Assembly (NCBI GenBank): GCA_017541025.1
Contig: JAFXZY010000061.1
Location: 1-46,840, forward strand
Length of the DNA: 46,840 bases
Origin: Bacteroidaceae bacterium
GTDB taxonomy: Bacteria; Bacteroidota; Bacteroidia; Bacteroidales; Bacteroidaceae
Reading direction: 5' to 3'
Part shown: piece after piece, positions 20,272 to 29,408 of the stretch
How the letters are laid out: every line of letters starts with the position of its first letter
Position numbering within the stretch: position 1 is the stretch's first letter
The notes under the pieces: model-generated
Told to the model about the DNA's origin: nothing
The model's input: only the letters and a program-made list of their open reading frames with translations
Database searches by the model: none
Position numbers and translations under genes: made by a program

Positions 20272-20329
20272 GTGAGTTAACTCAAATCATCAATCGAGTT
20301 AACAAAATCAATCAATCGAGTTAACTCAC
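20272..20329. promoter_or_regulatory. Three GAGTTAAC sites at exact 22-bp spacing
   Basis: GAGTTAAC begins at 20274, 20296 and 20318. The outer two are extended to perfect palindromes (GAGTTAACTC), and the last two sit in a 15-bp perfect direct repeat ATCAATCGAGTTAAC. The 22-bp period is about two helical turns, as expected for a cooperative operator. Another TGAGTTAACTCA lies at 19800-19811. Function unproven. Confidence 0.6.
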
Positions 20330-20420
20330 GGTTTTTGAAAGGTTACACTGGGACTATAATATGGATAGAGCAGTTGTATTTTATTATTGCTCAAGAAATT
20401 ACAACTTGTTAATTAGTAAG

Positions 20421-20460
20421 AAAAAGCCCACACATTCCATTTCTCAGAGAATGTGTGGGC
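20421..20460 (-). terminator. Rho-independent terminator of the large GLUG protein gene
   Basis: GCCCACACATTC (20426-20437) and GAATGTGTGGGC (20449-20460) form a perfect 12-bp stem. On the minus strand five T residues follow (A run 20421-20425). It lies 81 bp after the stop codon. Confidence 0.93.
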
Positions 20461-20540
20461 CATTTTCTATTCCTTTCGCCAATGTTCACCCTATCTTAGG
20501 AAAGACAGGGATGGTTTTAGGAGTTAGATAGAGGTTTTTC

Positions 20541-23500
20541 TCATTTAATCGCAATCTTTTTGCCGTTTACGATATTGATACCCTTCTGCAACTTGCTCAT
20601 ACGCTGACCTGCCAAGTTGTAAATAGCTCCCTCGCCTTCGGAGAGGGTTGGGGTGAGGCTTATGCCATCAGGATCCTCATCACCTGCGTTATAGTAACCA
20701 TTTGTTCCATCATACAGAACCACCTTGTGAGTAGGATCAAGAACAGGATATAAGTCCTTATCTTCGCCTGTCAGGTTTTGGTACCATACGGGAACCTCAG
20801 CATCACCATTCAGCTTGTAGCAGATTTCACCGCTTGCTAACTGCTCATCAGTTACCTGAGTTGCTTCCTGAGGATTGGCTTTCTGGCCGCTTGAAGTTCC
20901 GTTAATGTAATCGCCCTTGTAGTAGCTGTTGTAGATTTTAGAGTTCGTACCGTTGAGCGCACCGAAGAACTGAGCATACCTTGCAGATTCAACTGTTCCG
21001 ATTGACAGACAGTTCTTAATGGTTACGAGAGACGAATTGGTGTAACCCACCATACCGCCGAAGGTACAGTTGCCGGGAACTGCTACAGTATTGATTAGCT
21101 TACCATCGAACAGACAGTCTGTGATATCACAGACAGCATTTGTGCTGTTGTTGGTATAACCTACGATACCGCCATAGTTTCCTCCATTGCCATCATCGTA
21201 GCCGTCCAGCGTACCAGAGTAAGTACATCTCTCGACACGTGTTGATCCGTCCATAGCACAACCCAGAATACCACCTGCTCTGCCGCCAACGGAAGTGTTA
21301 GTAACGTTCACATAGCTGTGTATATTACGAACGGTCAGATTTTTGTCACGAGCATATCCGGCCACACTTCCTTGATATTGGTAAGCTGAGGTTATATCAC
21401 CGTAAATGCTGAAGTTTTCGATAACAACATTGTCCGAGATAACACCGAAGAGACCGAAGAAGTTCTGGTCGGCAGTAGATGTAAAGTTCGATATGGTGTG
21501 TCCTTGTCCGTCGAAGTGTCCCTTGTATGCAATACCGTTGCTCGACCAGTTTCCGATAGGTGTCCAGGTATATTCCTCACCAAGTTCAGAAAGGTCAATA
21601 TCTTTAATAAGGACAGCATTGGCATCAAGACTACCGCTGTTCACAATCATAGCGAAGATGGCTAAATCCGCTGCTGTCTCCAACTGATAAACACCGTCCA
21701 CAGACTTCAGCATGATATCGTTGTTATTCAGTTCCTCGGTAATGGCAAGTGCCTCTTCTGCCGAGATATCTCCCAGCGTATAGTGGTCCAAAGCTTCACT
21801 TACTTTCATTGACCATTCTTCATATACATCGTCAGAAATAAGTCCTTTACTAATAAGTGCATAAAGATTGTCTTGCAATTTAATGACAGCTTTAAGCATC
21901 TCGATGTAAGCCATACGGCATGCATGTGTCTGGTTGAAAAGGTCTGAGAAGGTTTCTATGAGTTTCATCTTATCTGAACCTGTTTTAGCATTCTCAACAT
22001 CACCTATTGCTTCTGCGATTTTACCTTTTAAATCTTCCGACATGTTAGGATGCTTGTTAAACTCATCTGTGTAACTACTTGACTCGAAATCCAAAATTAC
22101 CTGTGCGCGAGCCACATAACCCTGAAGTACTTCTGTGAGTTTCTCGTCAGCTTCATCGGCAGTACCCAGATAATAGATATGCAGATTGCCGAAGGGCAGC
22201 CAGTCGCTTCCCAAGCCAGTTCCCAGGTTGCGTGCACCTATTGTCAGTTTACCATCGGTCACCTCGGTAGCACATAAATTTAGGTAACGACCTGCGTTGA
22301 AAGCAACAGAACAGCCTTCTCTTACATTGGGAACCCAACCTACTATGTCTTCACTTTCATACTTACTGTCACTGCCTTCACCCAAACAGTTCACACCTAC
22401 TTCGGCATTATATTCGCTGATAACATCCTCACCCGGTGACATGACGTAGTTACATGTATTATTCAGGTAGAGCTGACCGGCATAGAATGTACTGTAAATA
22501 TCACCACCTGTGCGGAATAAACTGTTAGCTGTCAACATATAGATACCGTTAGGCAGTTCGGTTATCGTCTGATAAGCGTTGAAGCTACGGTTGTTAAAGC
22601 CTTCTGGGATAGGCATTATCTCCGGTGTTCCGCCAACCGTAGCTGTTCCACCGTCAAATTCTGTTGTCCATCCCTCGTAACCCTCGGTAAAGTTGGAATT
22701 CTTCAGCAGACGGGTTATCTCTGTTCCAGAGGTGCTTCCACCTGCAATGGCATTCTCCAACATCTTGTTAACGAAGATTATTTCTGCAGCAAGAGCATTG
22801 TTGTCCAATGTGCGGTTCTCTATAATGTAGTCATGAGTACCGTTAGGATAGTTTGCATCCGGCTCCAGGCTATCCTCAAGATATGTCCTTAAGAAGTCGG
22901 TATATTCGCCTTCCAGCCCGTAGTCCTCTATATATTTGCCAGCATCTTCGCAAGCCTTTGTATATGCTGCATAGTTGTCAGCAGATGTCTTGATGCTCTC
23001 TTTCAGTTCGAGTGCAACCTTATAAGCTTCAAAGAACTTGTCTAGGGTTTCGATGCTTTGCCAAGATTCAATTACTTCTTCGTACTCATCAATCAATGGC
23101 TGGTATGCCACTACCTCATCCAGGAATTCCTCCTCCTTAGCGCTGAGGTCAATAATGAGGTCGGGCAGCAACGCATCGTTGAGACACTTGTAGTCTCCAT
23201 CTCCGAACATATATACAATTCCATCCGTACCATCGGGAACAGGATATTCCTGCTCGTTAAGAACCTGATGCCATGCAACATCTACGAAGTTCTCTTCATT
23301 AAGAAGCCAGCAAACTTCACCGCTTGCCAGTTGGTCTTCGCTAACCTGTGTTGCTGTCAGCGTAAAGGTACTGGCTGAACCGTTTACCATCTCACCCCTG
23401 TAGTAGCAGTTCAACATCGTACTCTTGTTACTCTTCACTGCACCGAAGAACTGACCGCTGACAGGCGAATTTACCTCACCGATGGCCAGTGAACTGTTGA

Positions 23501-26027
23501 TGTGCGTAACACCGCCGCTTACGTAGCCCACCATACCGCCGAAAGTACATCCGCCGGGAGTCTCTGCACTGTTCACCAACGTACCGTCAAACAGACAGTT
23601 GTTAATCTCTGCTATTGAATTGGCGTTACTGTTCACGTAACCCACCATACCGCCGTAGTTACCGCCGCCGCCGTTATCGTTGGCATCCAGTGTACCTGAG
23701 TATGTACAGTTCTCGATTAGCGTTACATCTTCAGTAGTCTGTACAGTTCCCAGGATACCGCCCTGACGGCCGCCTACACTCGTATTCTTAATGTTCACGT
23801 TACAGCGCAGGTTACGGAATACCACGCGGGCATCGCGTGCATAAGCTGCTACGCCACCTGTGTACTGAGTAGTAGTATTGATAGTTCCTTCGATGCTGAA
23901 GTTCTCGATGAGACAGTCTGTCGAGATAACGCCGAAAAGACCGAAAAAGTTCTGGCTTGAGTTCACATTAAAGTTTTTGATGGTGTGTTCCTGTCCGTCG
24001 AAGTGTCCCTGGAAGCAAGCATTTCCGGCTGGGGTAGATGCCCAGCTCCCGATTGGAGTCCATGTAAACTGTTTTCCTCTCTTCTGTGTAGCTTCAATTA
24101 TTCCAGCGAAGTCAATGTCTGCAGTTAGGATGGCATTGGATTTCAGTTCTCCGCTGTTTACCAAAGCCGCAAACCGCCTGAGTTGATTTACGCTGCCAAT
24201 TTCGTAGATGCCTTCTGCATTTGGTGTCAGTGTGAAATTGTTGTCGAAGAGGTCACAATAAGAGCAATAGCCGTCAACAAAGTTGTGTTCGTCTTGTGTC
24301 ACTTCCGAAGGTGAATTTGCATAGGTAGATTCCTCGTATAGGGAACCGTCGCAATGTTTCCGTCCCTTCAGATAAACCTGTTGATGAGTGGAGTCGAGTA
24401 CAGGAGCTTCATCGCTGCCCAAAGTCTGGAACCAGCCTATATTTGTCTGGTCACCGTTCAAGGCATAACATACCTCGCCAGTTGCCATCTTATCAGAAGT
24501 GAAGCATTTTACGTCAGGCATGACATTGCCACCTGTGGCAAACGGAGCACTGTCTTCCAGCCAGCAGTTACTCTGCATGTTTTCTGGTGTGTGTCCTCGA
24601 AGGTTACCCATGATAGCACCGCCCAGTGTGGGTTTTGTCTCTTCATCGTTTAAAGCCACCTTACCTACGTTCAGACAGCCGCGGATCATACCGCCGTTAT
24701 TGTTCAAGTATGCAGCTATACCGCCCACTGAGCCGCCAGGGTTAGAATAGGTTACCGTTCCATAGTTGGCACAGAACAATACGGTGTCTTCTGCCATGTA
24801 GCCGATTACACCGCCAAAGCAGTCGTTATTGCTTGCCGTTTCTGTCAGTGTTCCTGCGAAGGTACAGCCGGTAATACGATTCTTATATTGTGCAGAACCA
24901 ACCACACCACCCACATGATGTACGTCGGGTTCATCAACAGTAATCTCCAGCGTAGAGTGTACATTCGATATTCTGCTGGATGAAGCCCAACCGATGGCTC
25001 CACTGCCGTGTGCTGCTGTTACTTTAAGTTTGCCATCGATGCTAAAGTTCTTTATAGTAGCATTGGAGGTTACACCAAAGAGACCGAACTTTCCGGAACT
25101 TGTTCCGTCGAAACCGGTAATCTTGTGTCCCTGTCCGTCAAAGGTTCCGGTAAAGGATGCGCCGTCGATACCGATGGGTGTTGTCCAAGCTTCAGTCAGG
25201 TTAATGTCTGCTTTAAGTACACCATTAGCATCCTTGCCTTCGTTTATATATTCTGCAAAAGCTATAAGGTCATTGGCTGTGGCAATCTCAAAGTTTTTTG
25301 CCTCCTCCTTGAAACCACCCAGTGCACTTATCTGTTCGTCTGTGAGAGCTGTTTCCCAGAACGCAATACTGGAGACATAGGTGTCCTGTTTCTCATTGTC
25401 TTCGTCGCAGAACAGGTAGAAACCGAAAGGCAGAATCTTAAAGCGGTCGTTGTTATCGGGATTAGCAGCCACCAACTTTACACCGTCCTGGTGAAGGATG
25501 TTCTTGCCATCGCGGTATGTCAATACAAGGCGGAACCAGGTGTTGTTCTTTATTTTACCAAAGTAACCGCCATTGCCCAATGATGCTACACCTACCTGGC
25601 CATTATGGATAAAGAGGTCGCCGTCGTTGCCGTTTGGAGGGTCTGTCTGGAACAGTCCGTCGTAGGGAGTAGCATCCAACACCTTAATATCCATCATGAT
25701 GGTGTACGAAGTGCTTGCTACAGCGCCTTCTGCACGTTCCACTTTAAGAGCAGATGTTCTAGGTACCAGAATGGCTTTGCTTGCCTCGTCGGGACCTTCT
25801 GTCTGTGTAATTCCTGCACCGCTGACGGTGGAGAGTGTAATGCTTCTTGTTCCTGTCACAGCAGGAATCATCTTCAGGCTTCCTTTGGAAGGTGCCATCA
25901 GGTCATCTACATCGTTAAAATCCCACTGTGCCGTTGGCTCAGGGATAACCTGTGCCAGCACATTCATACAGTTTCCAAATAGCCCTATAAAGGCGAAAAG
26001 GAAAAATAGGTAGAGTTTTTTCTTCAT
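20541..26027 (-). CDS. Giant secreted GLUG-repeat surface protein with LamG-like domain
   Basis: The start at 26027 gives 1828 residues and a signal peptide (MKKKLYLFFLFAFIGLFGNC, then MNVLAQ). Order: LamG/concanavalin-like domain (about 25-245); three GLUG blocks with repeats such as FTGTFDGQGHKITGF and FGGMVGYVSGG (about 245-560, 620-960, 1440-1760); an alpha-helical stretch; a beta domain opening LLKNSNFTEGYEGWTTEFDG, probably sugar-binding; a second helical stretch. Each GLUG block ends in a cap of the type LASGEICYKLNGD-x-W-x-Q. The tail IYNLAGQRMSKLQKGINIVN is a Bacteroidales C-terminal surface-protein motif, here preceded by SLTPTLSEGEG from a GC-rich repeat. No enzyme motif is seen; adhesion or glycan binding is inferred. 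It is the last gene of the block, 77 bp after GH92, with a strong terminator. Confidence 0.88.
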   Translation of the reverse strand: MKKKLYLFFLFAFIGLFGNCMNVLAQVIPEPTAQWDFNDVDDLMAPSKGSLKMIPAVTGTRSITLSTVSGAGITQTEGPDEASKAILVPRTSALKVERAEGAVASTSYTIMMDIKVLDATPYDGLFQTDPPNGNDGDLFIHNGQVGVASLGNGGYFGKIKNNTWFRLVLTYRDGKNILHQDGVKLVAANPDNNDRFKILPFGFYLFCDEDNEKQDTYVSSIAFWETALTDEQISALGGFKEEAKNFEIATANDLIAFAEYINEGKDANGVLKADINLTEAWTTPIGIDGASFTGTFDGQGHKITGFDGTSSGKFGLFGVTSNATIKNFSIDGKLKVTAAHGSGAIGWASSSRISNVHSTLEITVDEPDVHHVGGVVGSAQYKNRITGCTFAGTLTETASNNDCFGGVIGYMAEDTVLFCANYGTVTYSNPGGSVGGIAAYLNNNGGMIRGCLNVGKVALNDEETKPTLGGAIMGNLRGHTPENMQSNCWLEDSAPFATGGNVMPDVKCFTSDKMATGEVCYALNGDQTNIGWFQTLGSDEAPVLDSTHQQVYLKGRKHCDGSLYEESTYANSPSEVTQDEHNFVDGYCSYCDLFDNNFTLTPNAEGIYEIGSVNQLRRFAALVNSGELKSNAILTADIDFAGIIEATQKRGKQFTWTPIGSWASTPAGNACFQGHFDGQEHTIKNFNVNSSQNFFGLFGVISTDCLIENFSIEGTINTTTQYTGGVAAYARDARVVFRNLRCNVNIKNTSVGGRQGGILGTVQTTEDVTLIENCTYSGTLDANDNGGGGNYGGMVGYVNSNANSIAEINNCLFDGTLVNSAETPGGCTFGGMVGYVSGGVTHINSSLAIGEVNSPVSGQFFGAVKSNKSTMLNCYYRGEMVNGSASTFTLTATQVSEDQLASGEVCWLLNEENFVDVAWHQVLNEQEYPVPDGTDGIVYMFGDGDYKCLNDALLPDLIIDLSAKEEEFLDEVVAYQPLIDEYEEVIESWQSIETLDKFFEAYKVALELKESIKTSADNYAAYTKACEDAGKYIEDYGLEGEYTDFLRTYLEDSLEPDANYPNGTHDYIIENRTLDNNALAAEIIFVNKMLENAIAGGSTSGTEITRLLKNSNFTEGYEGWTTEFDGGTATVGGTPEIMPIPEGFNNRSFNAYQTITELPNGIYMLTANSLFRTGGDIYSTFYAGQLYLNNTCNYVMSPGEDVISEYNAEVGVNCLGEGSDSKYESEDIVGWVPNVREGCSVAFNAGRYLNLCATEVTDGKLTIGARNLGTGLGSDWLPFGNLHIYYLGTADEADEKLTEVLQGYVARAQVILDFESSSYTDEFNKHPNMSEDLKGKIAEAIGDVENAKTGSDKMKLIETFSDLFNQTHACRMAYIEMLKAVIKLQDNLYALISKGLISDDVYEEWSMKVSEALDHYTLGDISAEEALAITEELNNNDIMLKSVDGVYQLETAADLAIFAMIVNSGSLDANAVLIKDIDLSELGEEYTWTPIGNWSSNGIAYKGHFDGQGHTISNFTSTADQNFFGLFGVISDNVVIENFSIYGDITSAYQYQGSVAGYARDKNLTVRNIHSYVNVTNTSVGGRAGGILGCAMDGSTRVERCTYSGTLDGYDDGNGGNYGGIVGYTNNSTNAVCDITDCLFDGKLINTVAVPGNCTFGGMVGYTNSSLVTIKNCLSIGTVESARYAQFFGALNGTNSKIYNSYYKGDYINGTSSGQKANPQEATQVTDEQLASGEICYKLNGDAEVPVWYQNLTGEDKDLYPVLDPTHKVVLYDGTNGYYNAGDEDPDGISLTPTLSEGEGAIYNLAGQRMSKLQKGINIVNGKKIAIK
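20579..20675. repeat. 97-bp 3-prime cassette shared with the second GLUG gene (copy 1)
   Basis: This segment is identical at 94 of 97 positions to 30313-30409. It encodes the C-terminal tail and contains the GC-rich palindromic repeat (20627-20660). Confidence 0.92.
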
Positions 26028-26104
26028 ATTAGATATTGTTAAAGTTAATAAATGAGTGAATTGCAACCGATCTTTTTATTCTAGTTTTGTTCTTAAAGTA
26101 AGCT

Positions 26105-28351
26105 TTATCGAAGCTGCTGAGCCGAAGGAGGCTCGTTGCCAACAGCAGCACCCCACTCCTTGTTGGGACGACTGCCCATCTTCAACACTAAGGTGGCACC
26201 ATTCCTGACATCCTCATGGCTAATCCAGGGACGGTCCAGAGGCTTGCCGTTAAGCGTAGCACTTTGGATGTATTTGTTCTCTTCGCTGCTATCCTGGGCA
26301 ATAATGTGGAAGAATTTGCCGTTTCCTACATTCACCTTGACATCCGTAAACAACGGGCTGCCGATGTTGTAAACAGGGAAACCTGGCGTAACGGGATAGA
26401 AGCCAAGGCTGGAGAATACGACGAAGGAAGTCAGACCACCGCCATCCTCATCACCAGGGATTCCCATCAGGTCGTTACGGAACCAAGTCTTCAGACACTG
26501 ACGAATGCGCTTCTGAGTCTTCCAGGGTGCGCCTGCATAGTTATATATATAAGGTATATGCAGCGAGGGCTCGTTGGCCATAGTAAACTGACCGATATTA
26601 CCTGTCTGATCAGGCAACTGTGTGTAGAACTCTCGCTTACCACGACCCATACTCTCGGCAAAGGTCTGATCCAGATTCTTTACCAGCTCTTCCCTGCCAC
26701 CCATCAGGTTGGCCAGATCCGCAAAGTTGTGCTGAACATCCCAGCGGTATGTCCATCCGTTATTCTCGTCGTAAGCATCGCGGGCACCTATACCGCCGCC
26801 GAAGCGATAGTCAAAATCGGGCAGGAAGTTACCGTCCTTGTCCTTGGGATGGAAGAATTTGGTTTCGGGGTTCCAAACAGTTCGGTAGTTATAGCTCAGC
26901 TTCAGGTATTTCTGCTGCAAGTCCTTGTCGCCAAGATATTCAGCGATGCGCGACAGACACCACTCGTCGTAGCTTGTACCCAGTGTTACGGCCACAGGCT
27001 GACGCTTCTCGAAACCAGACACATTAGGGTCTGTTTCCTCTTCACCTTCACGAAGAGCAGGGATATATCCGTGTTCCTTATAAAATGTATCGATGTATCC
27101 GGCAGGCTTTCCGCTCCAGGGAGCCAATGTCTTCTCCTCGATACCTTTACGGCAATACTCGAAGGCACGTTTGGCATCAACCTTCAAACCCTTATAGAGC
27201 GCATCGGCAACCATACTTACACCATGATTAGAGTTCATACGACGGGTATCTCCTGTCATCTCGGGAAAGGTAGGCATCCACTTGGTACCCATCTGTTCGG
27301 CCATACGTAAATAGCTCTCGATGATATTCTCCTGTTTCTGAGGCTGGATAAGAGCACGAAGAGGATGAGCGGCACGATAGGTGTCCCATATCCAGTCGTC
27401 GGTATAGAAAGGCTGACCGTTATCATCATGGACATTGCCATCGAAAGCCGAGAAATACTTCCCGTCCTCGCTCAGACAGACAGGACGCTCGAAGGTACGA
27501 TAGTATGAGGTATAGAGAACAGTCTTCTCATCCTCGGTTCCACCCTCAACCATGATATTCTTAAGGGTATTATTCCACTCTGCCCTACCCTCTGCTGCCA
27601 CCTTGGCAAGATTGAAAGCAGTGCCCTGCTCACGATGGAGATTCTTTTCGGCCTGCTCTTCGCTGATAAGCGAGATTCCATAACGGAAACTAACCTTCTT
27701 GGTTCCTGCAGGGAAACGGAAGGCAGCACAAGCCTGAGGTTCCTCGGTAATCCATTTGTCAGAGATTTTTCCATCACGAAGAAGACCATTCTGTTCCGGC
27801 TCTACATCAAACTCACCGCTCAAATATATTTTCATTCTTCTGCTCAATCGTTGACTGGCAGCAGTATGACGGCCATCTGCCTTCATACGACCATTATCGG
27901 TATAAAGCAGAATGGTTACAGGCTTGGAGGTATCCTGGAAAGTAATCTCGTAAATAGCGCTCTGATGGCTGACAGCCAAGTGCGCATCTATGCTGTTATT
28001 GGCAATCTGCACGCGATAGTCGTAAGGCGTAATCTTTTCCTGATCCCAGTTGGTACTAATGATAGGACGTAGTTCACTATCCTGCGTAACACTTAAACGA
28101 AAGGCACTGCGTTCACGATGGTTAGTGACAACAATTGGCAGACCGTCTAACAACTCATGTGTATATTCCCCACGAGTAGGATAGATACGCATCAGGCTGT
28201 TAGGCAACTGAATAGTTGGGAAACAAGGCACCAACATGTGACTGATGCTGCCAATGTAAGGATTCACATAATCAACCGGCTCCGTCTTAGAGGCTGCGTT
28301 AAGAGCGAGAGGAGCCAATAAAATGGCAATTAAAATACCTTTCAATTTCAT
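26105..28351 (-). CDS. GH92 exo-alpha-mannosidase, exported
   Basis: A 748-residue protein with signal peptide MKLKGILIAILLAPLALNA. DYVNPYIGSISHMLVPCFPT opens the GH92 fold, a beta-sandwich joined to an (alpha/alpha)6 barrel. Glu594 in ANEPSLH corresponds to the family acid, and Asp634 and Asp636 in PGDEDGGG to the calcium-dependent catalytic base pair; these are assigned by motif, not by alignment. GH92 enzymes are inverting, calcium-dependent exo-alpha-mannosidases that trim N-glycans or yeast mannan. SSLGFYPVTPGFPVYNIGSP is also typical. It follows purU by 48 bp and precedes the giant GLUG gene by 77 bp. Linkage specificity (1,2, 1,3, 1,4) cannot be read from the sequence. Confidence 0.92.
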   Translation of the reverse strand: MKLKGILIAILLAPLALNAASKTEPVDYVNPYIGSISHMLVPCFPTIQLPNSLMRIYPTRGEYTHELLDGLPIVVTNHRERSAFRLSVTQDSELRPIISTNWDQEKITPYDYRVQIANNSIDAHLAVSHQSAIYEITFQDTSKPVTILLYTDNGRMKADGRHTAASQRLSRRMKIYLSGEFDVEPEQNGLLRDGKISDKWITEEPQACAAFRFPAGTKKVSFRYGISLISEEQAEKNLHREQGTAFNLAKVAAEGRAEWNNTLKNIMVEGGTEDEKTVLYTSYYRTFERPVCLSEDGKYFSAFDGNVHDDNGQPFYTDDWIWDTYRAAHPLRALIQPQKQENIIESYLRMAEQMGTKWMPTFPEMTGDTRRMNSNHGVSMVADALYKGLKVDAKRAFEYCRKGIEEKTLAPWSGKPAGYIDTFYKEHGYIPALREGEEETDPNVSGFEKRQPVAVTLGTSYDEWCLSRIAEYLGDKDLQQKYLKLSYNYRTVWNPETKFFHPKDKDGNFLPDFDYRFGGGIGARDAYDENNGWTYRWDVQHNFADLANLMGGREELVKNLDQTFAESMGRGKREFYTQLPDQTGNIGQFTMANEPSLHIPYIYNYAGAPWKTQKRIRQCLKTWFRNDLMGIPGDEDGGGLTSFVVFSSLGFYPVTPGFPVYNIGSPLFTDVKVNVGNGKFFHIIAQDSSEENKYIQSATLNGKPLDRPWISHEDVRNGATLVLKMGSRPNKEWGAAVGNEPPSAQQLR

Positions 28352-28399
28352 CTTTATGTGTTTTTGTTTGTATTACAATTATGTGAGCGGAAAACAAAA

Positions 28400-29272
28400 C
28401 TAACTAAAAATAACAGTTTTATTCTTGTAAGTCAGAATCTTTCGTTGAATATGCTTGGAAACTGCACGAGAGAGCACAATTTTTTCCAAATCCTTACCCT
28501 TCAGAACAAGGCTGTCCGGTGTGTCTTTGTGAGTGATTCTTGCCACATCCTGCTCTATGATAGGGCCTGCATCCAGTTCAGCCGTTACATAGTGGCTGGT
28601 GGCACCGATAATCTTAACGCCTCGCTCATAAGCCTGATGATAAGGCTTGGCACCTATAAAAGCCGGCAAGAACGAATGATGAATGTTTATGATGTGATGG
28701 GGGTAAGCAGCTATCATTTCATCACTGATAATCTGCATATAGCGCGCCAGTACAATAAAAGAAATATCCTCCTTCCTCAGCAACTCCATTTCTGCAGCCT
28801 CTACCTCTGCTTTGTTAGAGTGGTCCTTTTTTATGCTCCATACATAATAGGGTATGCCAAACTGATCAGCCACGTAGCGTAAATCCTCATGGTTGGATAT
28901 AATACAAGGAATCTCACAATTAAACTCACCAGCCTTCCATCGTGCCAACAGATCATACAGGCAGTGACTCATCTTACTGACGAAAATTGCCATACGCGGA
29001 CGCTTGTCGCTGTAATATAGGCTAAATTTCATCTGATAACGCTGGGAATACAGTGTAGTTATGTAATCATATATCTTGTCGCGCGGAATCAGAAACCCTT
29101 CGAGTTCCCATTCTATACGCATGAAAAACATTCCCTCTATCTTATCAACATACTGATCCAGATAAACAATGTTACCCTTGTTATCAGTAATAAACTTTGT
29201 CACCTCTGAGATAATACCCTGTTGGTCGGGGCAGTGTAAAAGTAATATAGCCGTGGTATATGGATTGCTCAT
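28400..29272 (-). CDS. purU: Formyltetrahydrofolate deformylase PurU
   Basis: The enzyme hydrolyses 10-formyl-tetrahydrofolate to formate and tetrahydrofolate, balancing one-carbon units for purine synthesis. I favour the start at 29272 (MSNPYTTAILLLHCPDQQGI, 290 residues) over 29296. The N-terminal ACT domain (about 1-85, ILLLHCPDQQGIISEVTKFI) is followed by a formyltransferase-fold domain with ISNHEDLRYVADQFGIPYY, INIHHSFLPAFIGAKPYHQA (catalytic Asn and His) and TAELDAGPIIEQDV (catalytic Asp). It is cytoplasmic and out of place among exported glycan enzymes, so its position is probably incidental. A CAAAAATA (-7 on the minus strand) at 29323-29330 suggests its own promoter. It ends in TAG, overlapping the upstream region of GH92. 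Confidence 0.95.
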   Translation of the reverse strand: MSNPYTTAILLLHCPDQQGIISEVTKFITDNKGNIVYLDQYVDKIEGMFFMRIEWELEGFLIPRDKIYDYITTLYSQRYQMKFSLYYSDKRPRMAIFVSKMSHCLYDLLARWKAGEFNCEIPCIISNHEDLRYVADQFGIPYYVWSIKKDHSNKAEVEAAEMELLRKEDISFIVLARYMQIISDEMIAAYPHHIINIHHSFLPAFIGAKPYHQAYERGVKIIGATSHYVTAELDAGPIIEQDVARITHKDTPDSLVLKGKDLEKIVLSRAVSKHIQRKILTYKNKTVIFS

Positions 29273-29408
29273 ATTTTGTGATTTTATAATCTGCATTCTA
29301 CTATTTATTCCGAAAATTTCTGCAAAAATAGTGTAAATTCCTCAAAATCACAAGAAAGAATCATTCTAACTACGGCTTCCTTCCATAATTTTATTCTAAG
29401 AAGGCATC

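Larger units (their letters stand above)
19597..20540. other. 944-bp gene-free, repeat-rich region
   Basis: No credible ORF over about 30 codons. From left to right it holds the GH51 promoter and its conserved upstream region (19646-19711), a TGAGTTAACTCA palindrome (19800-19811), a degenerate duplicated hairpin element (19856-19978), a possible minus-strand promoter (20006-20013), a TTAACG hexamer array (20101-20130), a TGGCTCGAGCCA palindrome (20201-20212), three phased GAGTTAAC sites (20274-20325) and the terminator of the giant upstream gene (20421-20460). A small RNA or an operator cluster could be here. Confidence 0.7.

Noticed and set aside
19800-20284. Phase-variable invertible segment bounded by TGAGTTAACTCA
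   Set aside because: The two bounding sites are perfect palindromes 473 bp apart, but no promoter clearly lies between them and no invertase gene is nearby; the site also occurs in phased direct copies.
20272-20329. Short CRISPR array
   Set aside because: Repeats are only 8-15 bp with 7-bp spacers, too short for any CRISPR type, and no cas genes are present.
26216-27310. A 364-codon plus-strand ORF over the GH92 gene
   Set aside because: Long only because of codon bias in the opposite strand; the GH92 protein is full length with all catalytic motifs.
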